Shown here one piece after another: positions 1 to 8,677 of a stretch of 64,000 nucleotides of DNA. Every line of letters starts with the position of its first letter. Position 1 is the stretch's first letter. The DNA lies in the NCBI GenBank assembly GCA_964474695.1, contig CAYYTK010000009.1, forward strand, positions 83,211 to 147,210, given 5' to 3'. A model generated the notes under the pieces. It saw only the letters and a list, made by a program, of their open reading frames with translations. It had not been told where the DNA came from and ran no database searches. The position numbers and the translations under genes were made by a program. Source of the DNA: DAOUBP01 sp964474695 (GTDB lineage Bacteria > Chloroflexota > Anaerolineae > CG2-30-64-16).

Positions 1-20
1 CCCCATGCTCAAGGAAGGCG

Positions 21-1697
21 TCACCGGTCGCCAAAAATGCCACCAAACCCGCCCATGGCGCCGCCGCCCACGCGAACTTCACGGCCATAACGGTTGCTGC
101 TGGTCGTGCTGCCCTTTTCGAGCTGCACAAGAACCTTATCACCCTCGTTCAACCCTTTCGTCACCACGGTGTACGTGCCGTTGCTCAACCCGATCTGCAC
201 CGGCACCGCTTCGGACGACCCTTTGGGATCGGTCGTGTTTGGCACCAGCACCTGGTACCGGTTGTTGAACTGGGTCAGGGCCAGGGTCGGCACCAGCAGC
301 GCATCCTGCACCGCACCCACCTGGATCTCCACGTTGGCGGTCATGCCCACCAGCAGCGTCAACTTCTCAGCGCCGATCAGCGAGACCGGCACGCTGTAGA
401 CCATCACATCCCCTTGCAGCGTCCCCTGCAGCGGCACCTCCAGCACCTTGCCCGTGAAAGTCTGGCCCGGGAAGGCATCGAACGTGATGCTGGCCTCCTG
501 TCCCACGCTCACCTGGCGGATCGCCGTTTCATCGACCGAGGCTTCGACCCGGAGGACCTTAAGGTTCGCCACCGTCAGGATGTTGCTGCCGGCCGACACC
601 CGGTCGCCCTCGCTGGCGTTGACGTCCAGGATCGTGCCTCCAAAAGGTGCGACCAACTGCGTGCCGGCGAGCGCGATTTCAGCATTGCTCACCGTCAGCC
701 GCTTCTTGTCCACCGCCGCCCGCGCGGTAGCGATCTTCGTCGCATCCGCGCCCTGGTCGAGCTCTTTCCGGGCTTCCTGCGCGGACTGCAGATTGACGTC
801 GGCCTCGTTCACGGCAAGCTGCGCCTGGGCCAATGCCAGCTTGTCGCCGCCGGCCTTCGCCACCGCCAACGCCTCCTGGGCCTCGGCCAATGTCGCCTGG
901 GCCTGGGCCATTTCGGCCTCCCGGGCCTGCCGCGCCAGCTCTCGTTGCGCCTGGACACTGGCCAGGTCGGCCCGGGCCGCAGAGAGCTTGTCTTGATCGT
1001 CGCTCAGTTCTTGAAGCTGCTCCAGGTTGGGGTTCTTCAGGGCTTTCAGTTGCTCGATGCGACGCTCGTACCAGTTCACGCTATAGGTGAGGTCGCGCTC
1101 GCTCTTCGCCAGGGAATCGCGTTGCGCTTGTTCCTCTTCAAGCTGCAGCAAGGTGATGTTGTCCTGCGCGTCTTTGATCGCATTCTCCAGGGTGGTCAGG
1201 TCCGGATCCTGCAGATCGGCCAGGTCGGCCTTGGCCTGCTCCAGCGATTGCTCGGCCGTCGCCGCGGTGGCATCGGCCTGAGCAATCTCCAACGCAGTAG
1301 CCGCCGTCGTCAGGTCCGTCAAGGTCTTCTCAGCGGCCTGCAAGTCACTTCTCGCCTGGTCAAGCGCCTGCCGGTACGAGGCGTCATCGATCGTCGCCAG
1401 CACCTGGCCCTTGGTCACGACTTCGCCCGCCGTGACCGACACGGTCTTCAGCTCGGTCGTCCCGCTCATATGCGCAAAAGAAAGGATACTGCTCTGCTCC
1501 GCGGCCAACTGCCCCACAACGCTCAGCGTCGAGCTCAGGTTCCCCCGGGTCACCTGGACAATCTGGGTGTAGGTCGTGGCGGCAGCGCCGGCGGCGTTAA
1601 CCGCAGTGCCGGCAGTGCGGCTCCGATAGTAGAAATAGCCTCCACCGACGGCTGCAACGAACAGCACGACCAGCAAGATCCTCATGGTGCGTTTCAT
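21..1697 (-). CDS. HlyD/MacA-type periplasmic adaptor (second of a tandem pair)
   Basis: 558-residue membrane-fusion protein expected to link an inner-membrane ABC exporter to the outer envelope. Residues about 5-23 form an N-terminal membrane anchor (FVAAVGGGYFYY region). A biotinyl-lipoyl hairpin half, a long Ala/Gln/Glu-rich coiled coil (about 115-330), the second lipoyl half ('LVAPFGGTILDVNASEGDRV') and beta-barrel/MPR-like domains follow, and the tail is Gly/Met-rich. An upstream in-frame start adds 56 unlikely residues. The ATG at 1697 is preferred because GGAGATAGG lies just upstream and the anchor begins there. It is the third gene of a minus-strand operon (ATPase, adaptor, adaptor). 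The permease is not in the window; an ATG at 6-4, 12 bases past this stop, might begin it but has no clear ribosome-binding site. Confidence 0.9.
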   Translation of the reverse strand: MKRTMRILLVVLFVAAVGGGYFYYRSRTAGTAVNAAGAAATTYTQIVQVTRGNLSSTLSVVGQLAAEQSSILSFAHMSGTTELKTVSVTAGEVVTKGQVLATIDDASYRQALDQARSDLQAAEKTLTDLTTAATALEIAQADATAATAEQSLEQAKADLADLQDPDLTTLENAIKDAQDNITLLQLEEEQAQRDSLAKSERDLTYSVNWYERRIEQLKALKNPNLEQLQELSDDQDKLSAARADLASVQAQRELARQAREAEMAQAQATLAEAQEALAVAKAGGDKLALAQAQLAVNEADVNLQSAQEARKELDQGADATKIATARAAVDKKRLTVSNAEIALAGTQLVAPFGGTILDVNASEGDRVSAGSNILTVANLKVLRVEASVDETAIRQVSVGQEASITFDAFPGQTFTGKVLEVPLQGTLQGDVMVYSVPVSLIGAEKLTLLVGMTANVEIQVGAVQDALLVPTLALTQFNNRYQVLVPNTTDPKGSSEAVPVQIGLSNGTYTVVTKGLNEGDKVLVQLEKGSTTSSNRYGREVRVGGGAMGGFGGIFGDR

Positions 1698-1803
1698 AAT
1701 CCTATCTCCGGTAAACTCATCCGTCTTGACAAGACGCTCACCTGATTTCTCACATCGAGGCCGTAGCATACATGCCGCAGCCTCGATCCCAGATCGCCGA
1801 AGG

Positions 1804-3495
1804 TTATTGGCCCGGACGTGCGCTGCCGCTCGGCGGCACACCACCACCCGGAGGCCCACCGCCATCCATCATGCTGCCCGGCCCAAACATCTGCTGATCC
1901 TGATTGGTGCTGGTAGATATCCGCACCACGACCTGATCGCCCTCATTGAGGCCCTTGAGGACCGCGGTGTACGTGCCATCGCTTCCGCCGATCTCGACCG
2001 GCACTGCCTCAGGCTCGCCGTTGGGATCGGTCGTACTGGGCACCAACACTTGATACCTGCCGTTGGACTGGGTCAGCGCCAGGGCCGGCACGAGCAACGT
2101 CTCGCCCGTCTGGCCCACCTGGATCTCCACGTTGGCGGTCATGCCCACCCGCAGCGCCAGGCCCTCGGCGCCGGTCAACGAAATCGGCACGCTGTAGACC
2201 ATCACATCGCCCTGCAGCGTCCCCTGCATCGGCACATCCAGCACCACGCCGCTGAACGTCTGACCGGGGAAGGCGTCGAAGGTAATCGCGGCGGGTTGGT
2301 CCTTGCTGATCTGCCGGATGGTGGTCTCATCTATCGAGGCAACCACCTGCAGCGTCTTCAGGTCCGCCAGGGTCAAGATCGTCGTCGTGGCTGCCACACG
2401 GTCGCCCGCGCTGACGCTCGTCTGCAGGACTGTGCCGTCAAAAGGCGCCACCAACTTGGCGCCGGCCAGCGCGGCCACAGCATCGCTCACCGCCAACTGC
2501 TTTTTGTCCACTGCGGCCTGCGCCGTCGCAAGATCCGTCGCGTCCGCGCCCTGGTCCAGGTCCGCACGCGCCTCGTTCGCCGTTTCGAGATCCACTTCGG
2601 CCTGGTGCACTGCAACCTTGGCCGCGGCCACCTTGAGCTTATCGCCGCCGGCCTTCGCCTCGGCCAATGCTTCCTGCGCATTTGCCAGGTTCGCCTGGGC
2701 CCTACGCAGCGACATCTGCGCCTGGAGCGCACTGACCTGGCTGTTCAACTGATACGAGACCCGGGCGTCCTGAGCATCCATCATCTTGTTGTACGCCAAC
2801 GCCAACCGATCCTGGTAGGAAGCATCCGAGTAAGTCTCGCCGGCAAGCCGATTGTATTCCGCCGTCGGCGTCGACTCAGCATAGACCAGCCTGTCCAACT
2901 GGTTCTGGGCAGCAGCATCCTGCTGCTGCGCCAAGACGTTGGCTTGAGCCTTCGCCAGCGCACTCTGGGCGCTCGCCACCGCCGATTCCAGGCTCGGAAT
3001 ATCCGGAGTGACCAAATCGTTCAACGTATCCTGCGTCTTCTGCAGCGTCACCCTGGCTTTGGCCACGGCCACATCGGCCCTTGCGATCGCCAACGCGGTG
3101 GCCGGGGTGCGCAAGTCTTCCAGGGTCTCCTGCGCGGCCAACAGGTCACTGTTGGCCTGATCCAGCGCCTGCTGATAAGCCGCGTCATCAATCGTCGCCA
3201 GCACCTGGCCCTTGGTCACGACAGTGCCCGCCTGAACGTCTAGCGTCAGCAAATTGGCGGTGTCGCTCATCTTCTCGAACGCCAGTGAGGCGCTCTGCAC
3301 CGCCTCCAATTGGCCCACCACGGTCACCGACGCATCCAGCGCGCCCTTCTTCACCTGCACCACCCGGGTGTAGGTCGTGGCACTCGCGGCCGTTGTGGCC
3401 TTGGGCACCACTTTGCTGCGATAAATCCAATAGCCGCCGCCAGCGGCGACGGCCAGAATCACCAGCGTCAACAATACGCGCATACCCTTCTTCAT
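1804..3495 (-). CDS. HlyD/MacA-type periplasmic adaptor (first of a tandem pair)
   Basis: 563-residue paralogue of the adjacent downstream adaptor with the same architecture: N-terminal anchor (about residues 6-24), lipoyl half-motif, long coiled coil (about 110-320), second lipoyl half ('KLVAPFDGTVLQTSVSAGDR') and barrel domains with 'VGMTANVEIQVG'. The tail is Pro/Gly/Met-rich. AGGAGACGAATT precedes the ATG. It begins 15 bases after the ATPase stop, so it is co-transcribed with it. Coiled-coil sequence differs strongly between the two adaptors while barrel regions stay close, so they may form a hetero-oligomer or serve different partners; this is inference. Confidence 0.92.
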   Translation of the reverse strand: MKKGMRVLLTLVILAVAAGGGYWIYRSKVVPKATTAASATTYTRVVQVKKGALDASVTVVGQLEAVQSASLAFEKMSDTANLLTLDVQAGTVVTKGQVLATIDDAAYQQALDQANSDLLAAQETLEDLRTPATALAIARADVAVAKARVTLQKTQDTLNDLVTPDIPSLESAVASAQSALAKAQANVLAQQQDAAAQNQLDRLVYAESTPTAEYNRLAGETYSDASYQDRLALAYNKMMDAQDARVSYQLNSQVSALQAQMSLRRAQANLANAQEALAEAKAGGDKLKVAAAKVAVHQAEVDLETANEARADLDQGADATDLATAQAAVDKKQLAVSDAVAALAGAKLVAPFDGTVLQTSVSAGDRVAATTTILTLADLKTLQVVASIDETTIRQISKDQPAAITFDAFPGQTFSGVVLDVPMQGTLQGDVMVYSVPISLTGAEGLALRVGMTANVEIQVGQTGETLLVPALALTQSNGRYQVLVPSTTDPNGEPEAVPVEIGGSDGTYTAVLKGLNEGDQVVVRISTSTNQDQQMFGPGSMMDGGGPPGGGVPPSGSARPGQ

Positions 3496-3510
3496 AATTC
3501 GTCTCCTCGG

Positions 3511-4305
<795 letters not shown>

Positions 4306-4335
4306 TGAGGATCAACCTCCTGCTCAAGTATCGAC

Positions 4336-4349
4336 GCGCACGCGTGCGC
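4336..4349. promoter_or_regulatory. 14-bp perfect palindrome upstream of the efflux operon
   Basis: GCGCACGCGTGCGC is a perfect palindrome about 30 bases upstream of the minus-strand ATPase start. A TTGACA hexamer lies just upstream on the minus strand (4360-4355), but the best -10-like hexamer (GATACT, 4332-4327) would need an unusually long 22-base spacer containing the palindrome. It could be an operator in a long-spacer promoter; inference only. Confidence 0.3.
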
Positions 4350-4488
4350 ACGAGTGTCAACGCGTTCACCTTCCAACGCGCTCGTTACTCAGACGCCATT
4401 ATGCTTGCGCCGCCTGAGATGTCCCTGTGTGAAAACTGAGTAGAAGCTGAGAAATAGTTACACTTCAGGGTATCACCAGATTAGCCAT

Positions 4489-4548
4489 CTGGCCAATATG
4501 GACATCCCCCAGGCGTCCGATGCATCTCAGGCGCCCAGCTCGTATACT
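4489..4548 (+). promoter_or_regulatory. Recurrent 60-bp promoter module, copy 1
   Basis: Distal 9-mer CTGGCCAAT at 4489-4497, proximal GCGTCCGAT at 4513-4521 (24-bp step), ATGCAT at 4520-4525, a 17-base spacer and the -10 hexamer TATACT at 4543-4548. The receiver ATG at 4556 lies 7 bases past the -10, which predicts a leaderless transcript. This copy lacks the flanking hairpin found in six others. Confidence 0.7.
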
Positions 4549-4555
4549 TGCAACC

Positions 4556-4918
4556 ATGAGAATCCTGATTGCGGATGACCAGGACAGGGTAAGACATGCG
4601 CTGAAGGTGCTCCTGACACAACAGTCCGGGCTCAAAGTCGTTGGTGAGGCATCTGAAGGCGCTACATTGCTGGCACAAGCAGTGATCACCCAAGCCGACC
4701 TGGTCCTGGTGGATTGGGAATTGCCGGGGCTGGTTGAGGCAGGTGGGTTGCCGGCCCTTCATGAATCCTATCCTGCGCTTCAGGTCGTGGTTTTGAGCAG
4801 CAGGCCCGGCATTCGCCGGGCTGCACAGGCTGCCGGGGCAGATGCATACGTGAGCAAGAGCGATCCTCCGGAACGTTTGTTGGCCATTGTACGGCGGTGC
4901 AGCGAGAAAGTCAGGTAG
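4556..4918 (+). CDS. Stand-alone response-regulator receiver protein
   Basis: 120-residue CheY-like domain with no output domain. Acidic pocket D7-D8 ('IADDQ'), phospho-acceptor D53 ('LVLVDWELPG'), serine switch region 'VVLSSR' and conserved lysine in 'YVSKSDPP'. An in-frame ATG 36 bases upstream lies inside the promoter module. The ATG at 4556 is favoured because it opens directly with the first receiver beta-strand and lies 7 bases after a -10 hexamer; no Shine-Dalgarno is present. It is close to the lone receiver at 37603, also behind the same module. It heads a cluster with a 78-aa protein and an ECF sigma factor. No partner kinase is adjacent. Confidence 0.85.
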   Translation: MRILIADDQDRVRHALKVLLTQQSGLKVVGEASEGATLLAQAVITQADLVLVDWELPGLVEAGGLPALHESYPALQVVVLSSRPGIRRAAQAAGADAYVSKSDPPERLLAIVRRCSEKVR

Positions 4919-4932
4919 AAAAGGAGGCGCAT

Positions 4933-5169
4933 ATGCTACCCCTGAATGATTACCTCTTGCTGAAAGACTACAAACTGAACAAGCTATCGGCCCTCCATGC
5001 CAGGGCGGAGCAACATCGCATCCTGGCGGAAGCCGGCCTGATCCGGCGGCCGTGGCTATCATGTCAGATCTGCCGGTCGCTGTGGCGGCTGGGACGCGCG
5101 ATGGTAAGCGCCGGCTTGCGGCTCGAGCAGCGCTATGCGCCGGCCGCGCTGAGACCCACCGCGGCCTGA
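4933..5169 (+). CDS. Small protein of unknown function (78 aa)
   Basis: AAAAGGAGGCGCAT before the ATG is one of the strongest ribosome-binding sites in the window, supporting a real gene. The product is basic, with a hydrophilic helical N-terminal half ('KDYKLNKLSALHARAEQHR') and a C-terminal stretch with a Cys-x-x-Cys pair ('SCQICRSLW'). It has no signal peptide. It sits 14 bases downstream of a lone receiver and upstream of an ECF sigma factor, so a regulatory or anti-sigma-like role is conceivable but unsupported by recognisable homology. Confidence 0.6.
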   Translation: MLPLNDYLLLKDYKLNKLSALHARAEQHRILAEAGLIRRPWLSCQICRSLWRLGRAMVSAGLRLEQRYAPAALRPTAA

Positions 5170-5187
5170 ACCAGCAGATCATCCATA

Positions 5188-5215
5188 GTAGAGACGCCCG
5201 CCTGGACGTCTCTAC
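5188..5215. repeat. Palindromic repeat (9-bp arms, 10-base loop)
   Basis: GTAGAGACG at 5188-5196 and CGTCTCTAC at 5207-5215 form a perfect hairpin. The sequence resembles an abundant palindromic repeat known from cyanobacterial and some Chloroflexota genomes. No T-run follows, so it is unlikely to be an efficient intrinsic terminator. It lies between the small protein and the sigma factor. Confidence 0.7.
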
Positions 5216-5238
5216 TTCCGTATGTGAGGTGCTGTCCG

Positions 5239-5844
5239 ATGCAGGAGACTGAGCTTATCGCAAATGTGCGCGCAGGCGATGCGCGGGCGTTCGCCGCGCT
5301 TGTAGCCACGTACCAAACCGGCATCTACAACCTCTGCTACCGCATGGTGGGCGATGCCAGGGAGGCAGAGGACGCCGCGCAGGAGACGTTGCTGCGCGCC
5401 TACAGCCAGTTTCACCGTTACGATCCCGACCGGCCCTTCAAGACCTGGCTCTTCGCTATCGCCAGCCATTACTGCATCGACCGTCTGCGCAAACAGCGGA
5501 GCGGCTGGTTATCGCTGGATGACGATCTGCTGGCCGAGGGAGAAATGTGGCGCGCCTCGACGCCCGGCCCAGAAGAGATCGCGCTGCGACATGAGCGCCG
5601 TGACGAAGTCACCACCCTGCTGGAACAGTTGGCGCCCAAGGATCGCAGCGCGGTCGTGCTGCGCTATTGGGGCGACCTCTCCTACGTGGAGATCGCCGCG
5701 GTATGCGGCACAAGCGTAAGTGCGGTCAAAAGCCGGCTGCACCGGGCGCGCGTGGCGCTCGGCCGCCGGATGGCGGCTGAACCGCAGCGGCGAGAAGCGC
5801 GAAAGGCTCCCGCACGCGCTGCATTCAGCGGAGCGGTAAACTGA
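5239..5844 (+). CDS. ECF RNA polymerase sigma factor
   Basis: 201 residues. Region 2 at about 15-88 ('AEDAAQETLLRAY', 'PFKTWLFAIASHYCIDRLR'), a variable linker, and region 4 at about 125-178 ('LAPKDRSAVVLRYWGDLSY' then 'VSAVKSRLHRAR'). An in-frame GTG 15 bases upstream is possible; the ATG at 5239 is preferred. No zinc-finger anti-sigma gene follows; an ABC ATPase does. Being downstream of promoter module copy 1, it may be part of the same transcript as the receiver. The module -10 (TATACT) looks like a housekeeping -10, so this sigma is not obviously its reader. Confidence 0.92.
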   Translation: MQETELIANVRAGDARAFAALVATYQTGIYNLCYRMVGDAREAEDAAQETLLRAYSQFHRYDPDRPFKTWLFAIASHYCIDRLRKQRSGWLSLDDDLLAEGEMWRASTPGPEEIALRHERRDEVTTLLEQLAPKDRSAVVLRYWGDLSYVEIAAVCGTSVSAVKSRLHRARVALGRRMAAEPQRREARKAPARAAFSGAVN

Positions 5845-5870
5845 CCTGCTTGCCGAAAGGATACCGTTCG

Positions 5871-6788
5871 ATGTGCCCAGTGATCGAGGTCCGTGACCTG
5901 CGCAAAGCCTACGGGAGCGTCGTTGCGGTGGATGGCGTCTCATTCCAGGTGAACGCGGGCGAGATCTTCGGCATGGTCGGCCCCAACGGCGCAGGCAAGA
6001 CCACCACCATCGAGTGCATCGAAGGGCTGCGCCGGCCGGACGGCGGCGATGTGCGCCTGTTGGGTCTGAACCCCCTGGCGCAGCGAGAGGCCGCGGCGCA
6101 ACGCGTGGGGGTCCAATTGCAGGAGTCGGCGCTGCCCCCGCGGCTGCGCGTGCGAGAGGCGATGGCGCTGTTCGGCTCATTCTATGACCGGCAGGCCGGC
6201 CCAGACGAACTGCTGGACCGCCTCGGGTTGGCCGAGAAACGCAACGCCGCGTTCGGCAAGCTTTCGGGCGGCCAGAAGCAGCGCCTGTTCATTGCGCTGG
6301 CGCTGATCAACCGGCCGGAGGTCGTCTTCTTCGATGAGTTGACTACCGGGCTCGACCCGCAGGCGCGGCGCGCCACCTGGGACCTCGTGCGCCAGGTGCG
6401 CGAGGGGGGCTGCACGGTGGTGCTGACCACGCACTCGATGGAGGAGGCCGAGCGGCTGTGTGACCGCGTCCTGATCATCGACCACGGGCGGATCGTGGCC
6501 TTGGACACGCCCGAGGCGCTGATCCGTTCGCTGAGGGCGGAGAAACGGCTGGTGTTCACGCTGCCGCCGGGCCAGGCGCCGGCAGCGCCCCTCACCGACC
6601 TGCCCCAGGTAAGCCGCGTGGAACATTCAGACGGCCGGCTCGTCATCTACGGCCAGGGCGACCGCTTTGTCAGTTCGGTGGTCAACGTACTGGAGGATGC
6701 CAGGGTGCCGTTCCTCGACCTGCGCACCATACAGCCCAGCCTGGAAGATGTGTTTCTGGCTCTCACGGGCCGGGAGATGCGGGAGTGA
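5871..6788 (+). CDS. ABC-2 exporter ATP-binding protein
   Basis: 305 residues. Walker A GPNGAGKTT at 37-45, signature LSGGQ at 131-135, Walker B VVFFDEL at 151-157, then 'TTGLDPQARR' and 'TTHSMEEAERLCDR'. The C-terminal 80 residues resemble the accessory domain of DrrA-like drug/lipid exporter ATPases. A TTG at 5850 is in frame, but the ATG at 5871 has AAAGGA upstream and fits the family start. The permease starts 5 bases after its stop. Confidence 0.93.
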   Translation: MCPVIEVRDLRKAYGSVVAVDGVSFQVNAGEIFGMVGPNGAGKTTTIECIEGLRRPDGGDVRLLGLNPLAQREAAAQRVGVQLQESALPPRLRVREAMALFGSFYDRQAGPDELLDRLGLAEKRNAAFGKLSGGQKQRLFIALALINRPEVVFFDELTTGLDPQARRATWDLVRQVREGGCTVVLTTHSMEEAERLCDRVLIIDHGRIVALDTPEALIRSLRAEKRLVFTLPPGQAPAAPLTDLPQVSRVEHSDGRLVIYGQGDRFVSSVVNVLEDARVPFLDLRTIQPSLEDVFLALTGREMRE

Positions 6789-6792
6789 TGCC

Positions 6793-7536
6793 ATGAGAAG
6801 CTACGCACAACTGCTGGCCGTCAACCTGCGCCTGCTCCTGCGCGAGCCGGTCACGGCGTTCTTTACCCTGGGGTTTCCGGTGATGCTGGTGCTTATTTTC
6901 GGGGCTATGTACGGCAACGAGCCGACGCCGCTCTTCGGAGGTCGCGGCTCGATGGATATCGCGATGCCGGGCTACGCGGCGCTGATCCTGGGCGCGGTCG
7001 GCTTTATGACGGTGACCATCAACACCAGCAACTACCGCGAGGCGCGCATCCTGCGCCGCTTCCGCGCCACCCCACTCCGCCCCCTGGCCTACATCGCGGC
7101 CGACGTGACCGCGAACCTGGTCATGACACTGCTGGGCATGGCGGGCTTTCTGCTCGTCGGCTGGCTGCTCTATCACGTGCATTTCGAAGGCAACCCGGCG
7201 AGCGTCTTCCTGGCAGTCATCTTCAGCGCGCTGGCCATGTTCTCGGCCGGTTATCTGATCGCCAGCCTGGCGCCCAATGCACGCGCCGCCCAGGTGATCA
7301 GCATGGTGGTCTTCTACCCGATGATGTTCTTGTCGGGCGCGGGGATGCCGCTGGAGATCTTGCCAACGACAATCCGGCGCATCTCCGACTTCTTGCCGCT
7401 GACCTACGCGGCCCGGCTGCTGCGCGGGCTGTGGTTTGGCGAGGCATGGCGCACACATTCGTTGGAAGTGGCGGTGCTGGGCGGCATACTGGTGGTGTGC
7501 ACCGCACTAGCCACGCGCTTGTTTAAGTGGGAGTAA
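6793..7536 (+). CDS. ABC-2 type permease
   Basis: 247 residues with about six hydrophobic segments: 'FFTLGFPVMLVLIFGAMYG', the 'YAALILGAVGFMTVT' region, 'LVMTLLGMAGFLLVGWLL', 'VFLAVIFSALAMFSAGYLI', 'ISMVVFYPMMFLSGAGMPL' and the C-terminal helix. 'PMMFLSGAGMPLEILP' and 'FLPLTYAARLLRG' are hallmark ABC-2 membrane domain motifs. With the preceding ATPase it forms a complete two-gene exporter of unknown substrate, drug or lipid by family precedent. Confidence 0.92.
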   Translation: MRSYAQLLAVNLRLLLREPVTAFFTLGFPVMLVLIFGAMYGNEPTPLFGGRGSMDIAMPGYAALILGAVGFMTVTINTSNYREARILRRFRATPLRPLAYIAADVTANLVMTLLGMAGFLLVGWLLYHVHFEGNPASVFLAVIFSALAMFSAGYLIASLAPNARAAQVISMVVFYPMMFLSGAGMPLEILPTTIRRISDFLPLTYAARLLRGLWFGEAWRTHSLEVAVLGGILVVCTALATRLFKWE

Positions 7537-7555
7537 TCTATAGGGGCCTCACGCT

Positions 7556-8611
7556 ATGTCAACCATCGAAACCACAATCCTACCGACACAAATTCCACCC
7601 GGCTACTCCGCGCGGCCCGTCACAACGGACGACGCCGAGGCCGCCGCCGAGCTGTCCAACACCTGCAACATGGCGCTGACCGGCCATCCGAGCATCGAGG
7701 CGGGCGAAATCCGCAGCGACTGGGGGCAGCCCACCATGAATCTGGCCGCCAACACGCTGGCCTTCTTCGCGCCGGCCGGAGCGATGGCCGGCGTGCCAGC
7801 CTCAACGATGGCTGGCCTGGCGGAGGTATGGGACTCCGAGCCGCACGTCCGCCATTTCGTCTTCGCCGAGGTGCACCCGGCCCACCAAGGGCTGGGGATC
7901 GGCGCGGCGCTGGCCGAGTGGGCCGAAGCGCGCGGCCGCCAACTGCTGCCCTCTGCGCCGGACGGCGCGCGCGTGATCCTGCGGCAGTTTAAGATGAACG
8001 CGGACGAGGCGGCCGGCCGGCTGCTGGTCGCCCAGGGCTACCAGGTGGTGCGGCACAACCTGCGCATGGTCATCGACTTCGATGGTCCGCCGGCCGAACC
8101 GGTCGTGCCTGAGGGGCTGATCATCCGACCGATGATCCGCGGCCGCGAGGAGCGCGCAACGATCATGGCCGTACGTGAGGAATTCCGGGATCATTGGGGG
8201 AACGTCGAGACCCCCATCGAGCAGGACTACGAAGAGTGGCTGCACTTCATGGAGACCAGCCCAACCTGCGACCCTTCCCTCTTCTTTGTGGCGGTCGACG
8301 ACGATCAGATCGCCGGCACGACGTTCGGCCAGGCCGCGTGGGTCGAGGACCCTGAAGCGGGCTGGATCTATGCGCTGGGGGTGCGGCGGCCGTGGCGGCG
8401 CCGCGGGGTGGCGCTGGCGTTGCTGCAGACGTGCTTCGCCGAGTTTTACCGCCGCGGCAAGCGCCGCGCCAAGCTGGGCGTCGATGCGGACAGCCTCACC
8501 GGCGCAACGAGGCTCTATGAGAAGGCCGGCATGCGCGTGGAGCGCGTTTTCGACGCCTACGAAAAGGAACTGCGGCCGGGGACAGATCTGAGTACGCAGA
8601 AAGCCCCGTGA
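7556..8611 (+). CDS. Tandem-domain GNAT N-acetyltransferase
   Basis: 351 residues with two GNAT folds. Domain 1 (about 18-180) has the acetyl-CoA loop 'HQGLGIGAALAEWAE'. Domain 2 (about 190-335) has 'RRPWRRRGVALALLQTCFAEF' and the closing 'SLTGATRLYEKAGMRVERVF'. Related by architecture to the locus at 35582 and the genes at 33352 and 62995. It follows the ABC permease by 19 bases, so it may belong to the same operon; acetylation of an exported compound is a guess. Substrate unknown. Confidence 0.88.
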   Translation: MSTIETTILPTQIPPGYSARPVTTDDAEAAAELSNTCNMALTGHPSIEAGEIRSDWGQPTMNLAANTLAFFAPAGAMAGVPASTMAGLAEVWDSEPHVRHFVFAEVHPAHQGLGIGAALAEWAEARGRQLLPSAPDGARVILRQFKMNADEAAGRLLVAQGYQVVRHNLRMVIDFDGPPAEPVVPEGLIIRPMIRGREERATIMAVREEFRDHWGNVETPIEQDYEEWLHFMETSPTCDPSLFFVAVDDDQIAGTTFGQAAWVEDPEAGWIYALGVRRPWRRRGVALALLQTCFAEFYRRGKRRAKLGVDADSLTGATRLYEKAGMRVERVFDAYEKELRPGTDLSTQKAP

Positions 8612-8672
8612 CGCAATCCGCTGGATTGTGTGGGCGCAATCGCGGCATACATGCCGTTGCGGATTGCGTTAC
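8608..8672. repeat. Inverted repeat between convergent genes (possible bidirectional terminator)
   Basis: GTGACGCAATCCGC at 8608-8621 pairs perfectly with GCGGATTGCGTTAC at 8659-8672 if one G-U pair is allowed. It starts inside the last codon and stop of the GNAT gene and ends six bases before the stop of the minus-strand gene, so it could end both transcripts. Its form matches the other dispersed palindromes here. Confidence 0.55.
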
Positions 8673-8677
8673 AAGGC

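Noticed and set aside
5188..5215. Intrinsic terminator before the ECF sigma gene
   Set aside because: The hairpin is perfect but has no T-run, and the same sequence type is known as a dispersed palindromic repeat.
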